NCBI GenBank assembly: GCA_900551675.1
Contig: URXH01000018.1
Span: forward strand, 1 to 26,326
Reading direction: 5' to 3'
Length of the DNA: 26,326 nucleotides
Origin: an uncultured bacterium
Lineage (GTDB): Bacteria > Cyanobacteriota > Vampirovibrionia > Gastranaerophilales > Gastranaerophilaceae
Positions 1-6,618 of the stretch are shown one piece after another. Below the pieces are notes generated by a model, which had not been told where the DNA came from, did not search any database, and saw only the letters and a list, made by a program, of their open reading frames with translations. A program made the translations under genes and the position numbers. The stretch's first letter is position 1. Every line of letters begins with the position of its first letter.

Positions 1-114
1 TATTTAAAGAGTTAAACCAGGAAAGAAAATCTCTCTCAACATTTTGTGTGATGAACAATATTAAACTGTAAGAAATTACAAACTACCAAATACTTTCAGA
101 TTTGCAGCCATGGT

Positions 115-156
115 ATATAAAAAAGTCCCCCGCAAATATATGCAGAGGGTCTTTTT
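115..156 (-). terminator. Intrinsic terminator of the first pilin-like gene
   Basis: An imperfect hairpin (AAAAG..CCC paired with GGG..CTTTT, with TGC/GCA near the loop) is followed on the minus strand by a run of six T. It lies about 100 bp after the stop codon of the minus-strand pilin-like gene. A T run on the plus strand means it could work in both directions. Bases 1-114 to its left hold no gene I can support. Confidence 0.65.
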
Positions 157-252
157 AATTATTATTTTCTTATCCGCCGTCAAAGACGGAAGCCGTTGTT
201 TTAACTTTTACAAAATAACTCTTGGGAATCCACTATAGAAAATATTACATTT

Positions 253-990
253 TTAATAATTCATTACCCAATTGTCATTAATGAGCTTTCCAAAACAGCC
301 CCTGAAACGTGTACTTGATTTACACATTTGAGTAAAAAGCTGTTCCCGTTTATCTCTTGCATCAGAAGGAAGTACACATTCTTTTTTAGCATTACAACTC
401 GGGACAACACCTTCTTCATCTATCGTACCATTTTCATAATATGCAATAAAGAAAACATCTCTACCGCCTGTATTTGGCTTTTTCATCCCATTTGTATCAA
501 CAAGAATATGAGACCATTTAACACCATTTGAGACATGACTGTTATTACCGAGCGCCTCAATACATATTGTTGCTCCGCTTCCCAAAACACCACAATTTAC
601 GTTGCTAAACCAATTTTTAACATTCTCAACTCCTCCGCCCAATACAGAAGCACCATTTAAATTTTTATATTCGGTATTGGGAATACATGGAGGCTCAAGG
701 TTATCACACACAGTAACAGTTTTAAAATAATCTTTCAAAAACTGATTTACATCAGCCTGAGAAGCCAAGCCTGCTTCGGTTAAAGTTACGGCATTTTTAT
801 CATTTCTAAATTTTAAAAATGCCTGCTGAAGTTCATTATAAACTTTATTCATTTGAACAGCATAAACCTTTTTCTGATGGCTGGACATAAGTGTAGGCAT
901 TGTCATAGCCGCAACAACACCCAGAACACCCAATGTTACAAGAACTTCGGCCAATGTAAAAGCAACATATCGTCTATAAGATAATTTCAT
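253..990 (-). CDS. Type IV pilin-like / pseudopilin protein (245 aa)
   Basis: The N-terminus (MKLSYRRYVAFTLAEVLVTL) is a class III prepilin signal: a short basic leader, a junction before F10, a Glu at +5, then a long hydrophobic helix. Such proteins are cleaved and N-methylated by a PilD-type prepilin peptidase and assembled into type IV pili or type II secretion pseudopili at the inner membrane. The junction residue before Phe is Ala rather than the usual Gly. The C-terminal two thirds is a globular head with several Cys (for example VCDNLEPPC and a C-terminal pair) that could form disulfides, plus a D-x-N-G-x-x-x-P-N-x-x-x-R-D-V-F stretch also seen, in varied form, in the second pilin of this window. 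An AGAGGA ribosome site precedes the ATG. It is monocistronic with its own promoter. Whether it is a major or minor pilin cannot be told. Confidence 0.85.
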   Translation of the reverse strand: MKLSYRRYVAFTLAEVLVTLGVLGVVAAMTMPTLMSSHQKKVYAVQMNKVYNELQQAFLKFRNDKNAVTLTEAGLASQADVNQFLKDYFKTVTVCDNLEPPCIPNTEYKNLNGASVLGGGVENVKNWFSNVNCGVLGSGATICIEALGNNSHVSNGVKWSHILVDTNGMKKPNTGGRDVFFIAYYENGTIDEEGVVPSCNAKKECVLPSDARDKREQLFTQMCKSSTRFRGCFGKLINDNWVMNY

Positions 991-1017
991 ACAACTAATT
1001 CCTCTTCTTATAAAGAC

Positions 1018-1046
1018 ATTATATCATTTTTTTGTATATTATACAA
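1018..1046 (-). promoter_or_regulatory. Promoter of the first pilin-like gene
   Basis: On the minus strand there is TTGTAT, a 17-bp spacer, then TATAAT preceded by TG (extended -10). The -10 box ends about 27 bp before the ATG. Seen directly; activity is inferred. Confidence 0.65.
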
Positions 1047-1073
1047 GAGAATAAGTGAATATGCCGCAAAAAT

Positions 1074-1225
1074 GGTAATTATATTGCAGTTTACACTAAA
1101 TATATTCAAAATACAGTCATACTACCATTCCGAACTTGCTTCGGAATCTCTATATTGATAGACCATGAAACAAGTTCAGGGGGACATTTAAGATGTTATT
1201 TAGTGTAAACTGCAATATAATTACC
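1074..1225. repeat. 152-bp element with perfect 29-bp terminal inverted repeats (MITE-like)
   Basis: The arms at 1074-1102 and 1197-1225 are exact reverse complements, starting GGTAATTATATTGC and ending GCAATATAATTACC. The 94-bp interior has two small hairpins: ATTCCGAA/TTCGGAAT, then TGAA/TTCA. It has no reading frame of note, so it cannot move by itself. AAAAAT lies at 1068-1073 and again at 1228-1233, two bases off the right arm. This could be a worn target duplication, but the area is A-rich. It sits between a pilin promoter and the GGGtGRT terminator. Confidence 0.75.
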
Positions 1226-1230
1226 GTAAA

Positions 1231-1264
1231 AATAAAAATCCCCCTTAATATAAGGAGGATTTTA
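1231..1264 (-). terminator. Intrinsic terminator of the NifU-like / GGGtGRT operon
   Basis: Hairpin AAAATCCTCCTTA paired with TAAGGGGGATTTTT on the minus strand, ending in a T-rich run, 20 bp after the GGGtGRT stop codon. Confidence 0.85.
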
Positions 1265-1283
1265 TTTTATTTGGATTAATTTA

Positions 1284-2288
1284 CTATTTACGTAATGCCT
1301 GATCAACAGCAACTGCAACTGCAACAGTTGCTCCTACCATCGGATTGTTACCCATACCGATAATACCCATCATTTCTACGTGAGCAGGGACTGATGAAGA
1401 ACCCGCAAACTGAGCATCACCGTGCATTCTTCCCATAGTATCAGTCATACCGTAAGAAGCAGGACCAGCAGCAACGTTATCAGGGTGTAATGTTCTTCCT
1501 GTACCGCCGCCTGATGCTACTGAGAAGTATTTTCTTCCGTTTTCCCAGCACCATTTTTTGTAAGTACCTGCAACCGGGTGTTGGAATCTTGTCGGGTTAG
1601 TTGAGTTACCAGTAATAGAAACGTCAACACCTTCTTTAATCATGATAGCAACGCCTTCTGAAACATCATCGGCACCGTAGCATCTGATTTCTCCTCTTTC
1701 ACCATCGGAAAATCTCTGTTCTTTAACAACTTTTAATTCGCCTGTTTTGTAGTCATATTTTGTTTCAACAGAAGTAAAGCCGTTAATTCTTGAGATTACA
1801 TAAGCAGCATCTTTACCTAAACCGTTTAAAATTACTCTCAAAGGATTTTTTCTAACTTTGTTGGCATTTCTTGCAATACCGATAGCACCTTCTGCAGCTG
1901 CAAAAGATTCATGGCCTGCCAAGAAACAGAAACATTGAGTTTCTTCTCTTAAAAGCATAGCAGCCAAATTACCATGTCCGATACCAACTTTTCTTGTGTC
2001 GCCGACAGATCCCGGTACACAAAAAGCCTGTAAGCCTTCACCGATAAGACTTGCAGCTTCAGCAGCATCTTTAGCCTGTTTTTTAAGTGCAATTGCTGCA
2101 CCTAAAGTATAAGCCCAAACAGCATTTTCAAATGCAATAGGCTGAATTCCTTTAACAATAGCTTCAACGTCAATACCGTTTGATTTACAGAGTTCCTGAG
2201 CTTCTTCCAAAGATTTGAAGCCGTATTCAGGTAACAATTTATTCAATTTAGCCTGACGTCTGTCTTGTCCTTCAAATTTTACTGTCAT
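1284..2288 (-). CDS. GGGtGRT family protein (334 aa)
   Basis: The protein carries the signature that names the Pfam 'GGGtGRT protein' family, here SGGGTGRTLHPDN at about residues 259-271, together with a Gly/Ala/Val-rich C-terminus (GIIGMGNNPMVGATVAVAVAVDQ). The family has no established biochemical function that I know of. It is regularly found beside a NifU-like scaffold protein, as here, which hints at a role in Fe-S cluster or metal handling. It looks soluble and cytoplasmic, with no signal peptide. The ATG is preceded by an AAGAGGA ribosome site. It is the second gene of a two-gene operon, 97 bp after the scaffold gene, and that gap is filled by a repeat. Full family length by eye; the function stays open. 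Confidence 0.85.
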   Translation of the reverse strand: MTVKFEGQDRRQAKLNKLLPEYGFKSLEEAQELCKSNGIDVEAIVKGIQPIAFENAVWAYTLGAAIALKKQAKDAAEAASLIGEGLQAFCVPGSVGDTRKVGIGHGNLAAMLLREETQCFCFLAGHESFAAAEGAIGIARNANKVRKNPLRVILNGLGKDAAYVISRINGFTSVETKYDYKTGELKVVKEQRFSDGERGEIRCYGADDVSEGVAIMIKEGVDVSITGNSTNPTRFQHPVAGTYKKWCWENGRKYFSVASGGGTGRTLHPDNVAAGPASYGMTDTMGRMHGDAQFAGSSSVPAHVEMMGIIGMGNNPMVGATVAVAVAVDQALRK

Positions 2289-2328
2289 TTTATTTTCCTC
2301 TTAATTTTTTTATATTTTATTACTGAGA

Positions 2329-2378
2329 TCCTGAAACTAGTTCAGGATGACACGTCATTCCGAATTTATTTCGGAATC
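2329..2378. repeat. Dispersed double-hairpin repeat (REP-like)
   Basis: Two adjacent palindromes: ATCCTGAA-actag-TTCAGGAT, then ATTCCGAA-tttat-TTCGGAAT. The same two hairpin types occur in reverse order inside the element at 1074-1225, and a worn relative lies near 23000. It fills the gap between the NifU-like and GGGtGRT genes, so both hairpins would lie in the shared mRNA. Confidence 0.75.
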
Positions 2379-2385
2379 TCCTTTA

Positions 2386-3090
2386 CTATTCAACTCTCGG
2401 ATCAATCTTTTTCACTGCATCAGCAAATCTGCCGTAAGTACTTGTGAATTTTTCAAGAGCTTCTTTCGGATCCATGCCTTTTTTAACTGCGTCCATAAAT
2501 TTGCCCATGTGAACGAATTTGTATCCGATAATTTCATCATTCTTATCAAGACCTAATTCAAGAACATAACCTTCTGCAAGTTCGAGATATCTCGGGCCTT
2601 TTTGTTTAGTTGAATAAATAGTACCAACCTGTGAACGAAGGCCTTTGCCTAAGTCTTCAAGTCCAGCACCAACAGGCAAACCGTTATCAGAGAAAGCTGT
2701 CTGAGTTCTTCCGTAAACGATTTGCAAGAACAATTCTCTCATTGCAACGTTAATTGCATCACAAACAAGGTCTGTATTTAATGCTTCAAGAATTGTTTTA
2801 CCCGGAAGGATTTCGCCTGCCATAGCAGCAGAGTGAGTCATACCAGAGCATCCGATAGTTTCAACTAATGCTTCCTGAATAATACCGTCTTTGACATTAA
2901 GAGTTAATTTGCAGGTACCTTGCTGGGGTGCACAGCAACCACAGCCATGAGTCAAGCCTGAAATTTCTTTAATTTCTTTAACTTTTGTCCAATCGCCTTC
3001 TTGAGGGATAGGAGCAGGCTCGCCTTTAACGCCGCGTTTTACGCAGCACATTTCTTCTACTTCTTTTGTAACTTGTATACGATCCAACAT
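2386..3090 (-). CDS. NifU-like iron-sulfur cluster scaffold protein (234 aa)
   Basis: Resembles the IscU/NifU N-terminal scaffold family but is longer (234 aa against roughly 130) and rich in Cys: positions 15, 16, 50, 52, 53, 60, 81 and 110. The VETIGCSGMTHSAAMAGE stretch (about 77-93) matches the conserved 'GC..s.A....' scaffold segment, and C110 fits the third conserved scaffold Cys. The GCGCC cluster at 49-53 and a C-terminal extension are extra to a plain IscU. Scaffold proteins assemble a 2Fe-2S or 4Fe-4S cluster and hand it to target proteins. It is first in the operon with the GGGtGRT gene. No cysteine desulfurase (iscS/nifS) is nearby, so the sulfur donor must be elsewhere. The AGGGAG ribosome site fits the ATG. 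Confidence 0.85.
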   Translation of the reverse strand: MLDRIQVTKEVEEMCCVKRGVKGEPAPIPQEGDWTKVKEIKEISGLTHGCGCCAPQQGTCKLTLNVKDGIIQEALVETIGCSGMTHSAAMAGEILPGKTILEALNTDLVCDAINVAMRELFLQIVYGRTQTAFSDNGLPVGAGLEDLGKGLRSQVGTIYSTKQKGPRYLELAEGYVLELGLDKNDEIIGYKFVHMGKFMDAVKKGMDPKEALEKFTSTYGRFADAVKKIDPRVE

Positions 3091-3122
3091 TTTCTATACT
3101 CCCTTCGGTTATATACAAGACT

Positions 3123-3150
3123 ATTGTACGTGCTGAAAGGGGCAAGTCAA
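3123..3150 (-). promoter_or_regulatory. Promoter of the NifU-like / GGGtGRT operon
   Basis: On the minus strand TTGACT, a 16-bp spacer, then TACAAT, giving a leader of about 25 nt to the NifU-like ATG. No IscR-type or other operator could be recognised by eye. Confidence 0.65.
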
Positions 3151-3162
3151 GATTTTTAGTAA

Positions 3163-3193
3163 TAAAAAAACGATAAGCCGATAACGGCTTACC
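3163..3193 (-). terminator. Intrinsic terminator of the signalling operon
   Basis: Stem TAAGCCG/CGGCTTA with loop TTAT, then seven T on the minus strand, about 30 bp after the pentapeptide-repeat stop codon. It closes the five-gene operon. Confidence 0.85.
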
Positions 3194-3221
3194 ATTTTGT
3201 GAATTAAAAACTTTATTTTAT

Positions 3222-3752
3222 TTACCAGTCAGAAGAAACTTCGTCTTCTTCATCTTGCAGAGCCGACAAATCTCTATGCCCTGTTCCGTCAAAATCAGAA
3301 GGAAGCATATCTTCATCCGGCCATACTGTGTCTTCATCATATCGTGCTGCATTAAGGTTCACAGATGATGTCAAATCAGAGTTTGATAAATCAGTTTCAG
3401 ACAAAATACAGCCTGCCATATCGCAGTCGGAAAAATTACAATAAGTCATTTCTGCATAACTGCAATCAGCACCGGTCAGCAGGGCATCAGTAAAATCACA
3501 TTCCAGAACTCTGGCACGCGTGAAATCCACTGATGTCAAATCAGTATTGGTAAAATTTACAAAAGAAAGACTGCAATCAGCAAAAGAACTTGAATTCAAA
3601 TCTACATCCGTAAAATCAATTTCTGCGAGGTTTATACCGGAAAAATCCACTTCAGAAAGATCTACTTCTTCCTGTTCAACTTTCCAGGCATTAAACTTAT
3701 CGGGGTTCTTTTTTAATAACTCGACTAATTCTTCTTTTGTATAATCTATCAT
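3222..3752 (-). CDS. Pentapeptide-repeat protein (176 aa)
   Basis: Residues about 31-133 are built of five-residue A(D/N)LxX-type repeats (for example VDFSG INLAE IDFTD VDLNS), with F or L at every fifth place. This predicts a right-handed quadrilateral beta-helix. The repeats are interrupted by a Cys-rich stretch (CSYAEMTYCNFSDCDMAGC). After them comes a Y-D-E-D-T-V-W-P tail typical of many family members, and an acidic C-terminus. There is no signal peptide, so it is probably cytosolic. Family members bind proteins or mimic DNA, but no specific role follows from sequence. It is last in the operon, 47 bp after the second response regulator, with an AAGGAG ribosome site. It may be an output or adaptor of the signalling genes upstream; that is inference from position only. 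Confidence 0.88.
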   Translation of the reverse strand: MIDYTKEELVELLKKNPDKFNAWKVEQEEVDLSEVDFSGINLAEIDFTDVDLNSSSFADCSLSFVNFTNTDLTSVDFTRARVLECDFTDALLTGADCSYAEMTYCNFSDCDMAGCILSETDLSNSDLTSSVNLNAARYDEDTVWPDEDMLPSDFDGTGHRDLSALQDEEDEVSSDW

Positions 3753-3799
3753 TGACTTTTGTTCTCCTTATATTAAATTTTATTTTATCTTATCTTATC

Positions 3800-4414
3800 C
3801 TATATTAATTCTGCCTGCAGGGCAAGAAGCACTGCCTGTGTTCTGTTTGCGACCTTCAATTTTTTAAAAATACTGTTAAAATGTGTTTTTACCGTAACTT
3901 CTTTTACAAATAATTTTTCTGCAATCTGTTTATTACTTTCCCCCTTTGATGCCATTTGTAACACTTCTTTTTCCTTAGCGGTCAAAGATGAAAGCGAAAC
4001 TTTTTCCGCAGATAAATCTTTTCTTTTTTGTCCTGCAATATTTGAACGTCTTAAAACAGCTTCCATACGGGCAAGAAGATTTGGCAGAATAAAAGGTTTT
4101 ACAACATAATCATCCGCTCCGATTTTCAAACCTGCAACCATTTTTCTGTCGTCATTTACTGCTGTCAGCATAATAACCGGAAGATGTTTTGTATACGGAT
4201 TTGAACGGACAGCTTTCAATGTCTGCCAGCCGTCCATATTAGGCATCATAACATCAAGAAGCATAATGTCAAATTTATTATTTCCGGAAGAAAGCAGCTT
4301 TAATGCTTGAATGCCGTCACAGGCTGTTGTAACCTGATACCCGTAAAAAGGCAGAGCATCTTTTAAATATTTGGAATTGTCATCAACTAACAAAACTTTT
4401 GTCAATTCAGACAT
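3800..4414 (-). CDS. Response regulator, receiver plus LuxR-type HTH (204 aa)
   Basis: The N-terminal receiver domain has the acidic pair D11/D12, phosphoacceptor D54 (LLDVMMP), T84 and K106 (VKPF), so it looks fully phosphorylatable. The C-terminal LuxR/FixJ-type DNA-binding domain starts at about residue 140 with LTAKEKEVLQMASKGESNKQIAE and a recognition helix VKTHFNSIF. The receiver (DDYVVKPF.LPNLLAR) resembles OmpR/PatA-type receivers more than NarL ones, so this is a mixed-type regulator. It starts 12 bp after the preceding response regulator gene and was probably co-translated. No cognate histidine kinase lies in the window. Confidence 0.9.
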   Translation of the reverse strand: MSELTKVLLVDDNSKYLKDALPFYGYQVTTACDGIQALKLLSSGNNKFDIMLLDVMMPNMDGWQTLKAVRSNPYTKHLPVIMLTAVNDDRKMVAGLKIGADDYVVKPFILPNLLARMEAVLRRSNIAGQKRKDLSAEKVSLSSLTAKEKEVLQMASKGESNKQIAEKLFVKEVTVKTHFNSIFKKLKVANRTQAVLLALQAELI

Positions 4415-4426
4415 ATTTTCAAATCC

Positions 4427-5074
4427 TTATACTATCTTATTTTTAAGTGCTTTTAATGCTGCCTGAAGTCTGTCATCAACTTCTAACTTCTGCAAAATAT
4501 TTGCGACATGAGCTTTTGTCGTATTAATACTTATAACAAGAATCTGAGCAATTTCCATATTGCTGTAGCCTTCTGTCATAAGCTTTAATATCTGCGCTTC
4601 ACGGGAGGTTAAATCATAGTCTTTTCTGTTATCTTCCGCATCAAATGAAGGAGAATTTGCACTCGCTTTCAAGACAATATGAGCAATACTCGGATCAAAC
4701 CATGCAGCGCCGTCTGCAACGGATCTTACAACTTCAATAAGCCGTTTGGGGTTAATTTCTTTGGAACAGTATGCATTTGCTCCTGCTTTTAGACTGTTTA
4801 AAACTTCCTTTTCATCATTATGAGAAGTCAAAATAATAATTTTAACATCCTTGTTAGAGGAACGAATTTCTTTTGTAGCCTCAATACCGTTCATATTAGG
4901 CAAACCGAGATCCATGATAATAACATCAACTTTATTTTCATTAAATACCTTAATTGCAGTTTCTGCAGAATCTGCTTCGTAAATATTTTCAACAAAATCA
5001 ACACCTTCGAATGTTGTTTTTAACCCGAAGCGTGTAAGTTCATGATCTTCAACTATCAAAATGTTTTGTTTCAT
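4427..5074 (-). CDS. NarL/FixJ-type response regulator (215 aa)
   Basis: The receiver domain has E9/D10, phosphoacceptor D55 (IIMDLGLPNMNG), T83 and K105 (YCSKE). The LuxR-type HTH begins near residue 150 (LTSREAQILKLMTEGYSNMEIAQIL) with recognition helix TTKAHVANILQKL. It is a phosphorylation-controlled transcription factor of the NarL family. Its ATG overlaps the TGA of the upstream TPR gene as ATGA (5071-5074), indicating coupled translation. It is clearly not a recent copy of the next regulator: the receiver sequences differ widely. The kinase partner is unknown. Confidence 0.92.
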   Translation of the reverse strand: MKQNILIVEDHELTRFGLKTTFEGVDFVENIYEADSAETAIKVFNENKVDVIIMDLGLPNMNGIEATKEIRSSNKDVKIIILTSHNDEKEVLNSLKAGANAYCSKEINPKRLIEVVRSVADGAAWFDPSIAHIVLKASANSPSFDAEDNRKDYDLTSREAQILKLMTEGYSNMEIAQILVISINTTKAHVANILQKLEVDDRLQAALKALKNKIV

Positions 5075-6603
5075 ATATTCAATTCCTCTTTAGCAGGTGC
5101 GTAATCAGGGTTAAGCATAATGGACTTTTTAAAATAACTTTTTGCATCCTGTTTCATACCCTGACTTTTTGCAATCAGCCCTTGATAATAATAATATCTA
5201 AAATCATTTTCGTCAATATAGTGCGCGACACCCAAATATTTTCTGGCATCAAAATAATTTCCGCGCTCAATTTCAACACGCCCGAGATCTATCCAGGCTT
5301 CCTTAAAATTCATATTTAATGCTATTGCTTTTTTCAAGTAAGCAATTTCTTTTGACTTATCTTTCAGAGCAATTTTGTAATAGGCCGTCCAGCAGTCAGA
5401 ATATGTTTTTAATATTTTTTCATACAACTCATAAGCTTTCTTTTCTTTTCCGAGTTTTTCATAAGTCTGAGCAACTTTTAAAGAAAAAACAGAAGAAGTT
5501 TTGTCTTTAGACTCTGCATCGCGATAATATTTTAAAGCAGTTTTATAATCGCCTGTCCTGTAGCTCAAATCTCCAAGCACGAGCAAAACCATAGAATTTC
5601 CGCTGTCCATTTTATGAGCTTTCATTGCAGTATCCTGAGCCTTTTCAAATTCCTGCATATTATAGTAAACTCTGGATAAGACCGCATAAACTTTTTTATT
5701 ATGCTTCTTTTTTGAAGTCAAAGCACTCTGCAAAGTTCTCATCGATTTTGCCAGCTCATTTTCGTAGTAATAGTAAAATCCCAGATGATACATTTTTTCG
5801 GAATAATTTTTTTCAGACTTATAAAGAACATACTGCTCCAGAGAATTTACTTTTCTTGCAAAATCAGCAGAATAAAGCTTCTGAGATTTTATATAATCGA
5901 CCATTTTAATTGCATCTTTAGGCTTTTTACCCTGAGAAAGAATTTCAGCCTTCAATTTTTTGTAATTCAAATTCTGCGGGTTCATCTTTATTGCAGTATC
6001 AATATAAGTATTTGCATTGATAAAGTCATTCGATTTTAAATAGCCGAGCGATGCTACATAATTTGCATAATCTGAAGATGCAAGAAGTGAAGTATTTTTA
6101 ACAAGTTCAGATGTCGCTTCCCGACTCTGGTCATTATAGATAATATTGGAAAAAACTTCGCCAAGATAAATTTCATCATCTTTTTGTATTTTTTTTGACG
6201 GGTAATAATAAAGTTTTATATCCCCTGTTAGAAAATCAGAAAGCGCCCTGTCCTCAATTTTGGAAGATGCGAGTTCCGAAAGATCAAAAAATCCTATATC
6301 CGCCATATTTTCAGCCATTTTCATATAAGCATAATCATTTTCATCCATTGTTTCGATAAGGATTTTAAAATCGTTATAAGCAGACTTGACATTACTCTGA
6401 ACGAACCTGTCAAAAGCTATTACATATTGATTATGCAGACTGTTATGAGTAAGAGTTGCTTTTTTAATAGGCAGTGCAATTGTATTAACAGACTGCGGTT
6501 TTAGATTAAGAGGATCTGCAGGTTTTATCGCATCAAAACCGTCCGCAAATACCGGAGTAATTACAGCCGTTGTTATTACAATTGTAAAAAGCAATTTATG
6601 CAT
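5071..6603 (-). CDS. Secreted or periplasmic TPR-repeat protein (510 aa)
   Basis: It starts with a likely Sec signal peptide (MHKLLFTIVITTAVITPVFA, cut after VFA), so it probably works outside the cytoplasm. The rest is alpha-helical with many tetratricopeptide repeats. They are clearest from about residue 165 to the C-terminus, for example the G-D-L-S-Y-R-T-G-D-Y-K-T-A-L-K-Y-Y-R-D-A and A-K-S-Y-F-K-K-S-I-M-L-N-P-D-Y-A-P-A stretches. TPR arrays bind protein partners. It begins 15 bp after the HD-GYP gene and overlaps the next response regulator by 4 bp, so it belongs tightly to the signalling operon. It could be a sensory or scaffold partner acting across the membrane, although it has no membrane segment after the signal. 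The exact role is not recognisable. Confidence 0.85.
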   Translation of the reverse strand: MHKLLFTIVITTAVITPVFADGFDAIKPADPLNLKPQSVNTIALPIKKATLTHNSLHNQYVIAFDRFVQSNVKSAYNDFKILIETMDENDYAYMKMAENMADIGFFDLSELASSKIEDRALSDFLTGDIKLYYYPSKKIQKDDEIYLGEVFSNIIYNDQSREATSELVKNTSLLASSDYANYVASLGYLKSNDFINANTYIDTAIKMNPQNLNYKKLKAEILSQGKKPKDAIKMVDYIKSQKLYSADFARKVNSLEQYVLYKSEKNYSEKMYHLGFYYYYENELAKSMRTLQSALTSKKKHNKKVYAVLSRVYYNMQEFEKAQDTAMKAHKMDSGNSMVLLVLGDLSYRTGDYKTALKYYRDAESKDKTSSVFSLKVAQTYEKLGKEKKAYELYEKILKTYSDCWTAYYKIALKDKSKEIAYLKKAIALNMNFKEAWIDLGRVEIERGNYFDARKYLGVAHYIDENDFRYYYYQGLIAKSQGMKQDAKSYFKKSIMLNPDYAPAKEELNI

Positions 6604-6618
6604 AGAAGATATTATTTT

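Noticed and set aside
1074..1225. A full insertion sequence
   Set aside because: Only 152 bp with no transposase frame and no clear target duplication, so it is listed as a MITE-like repeat.
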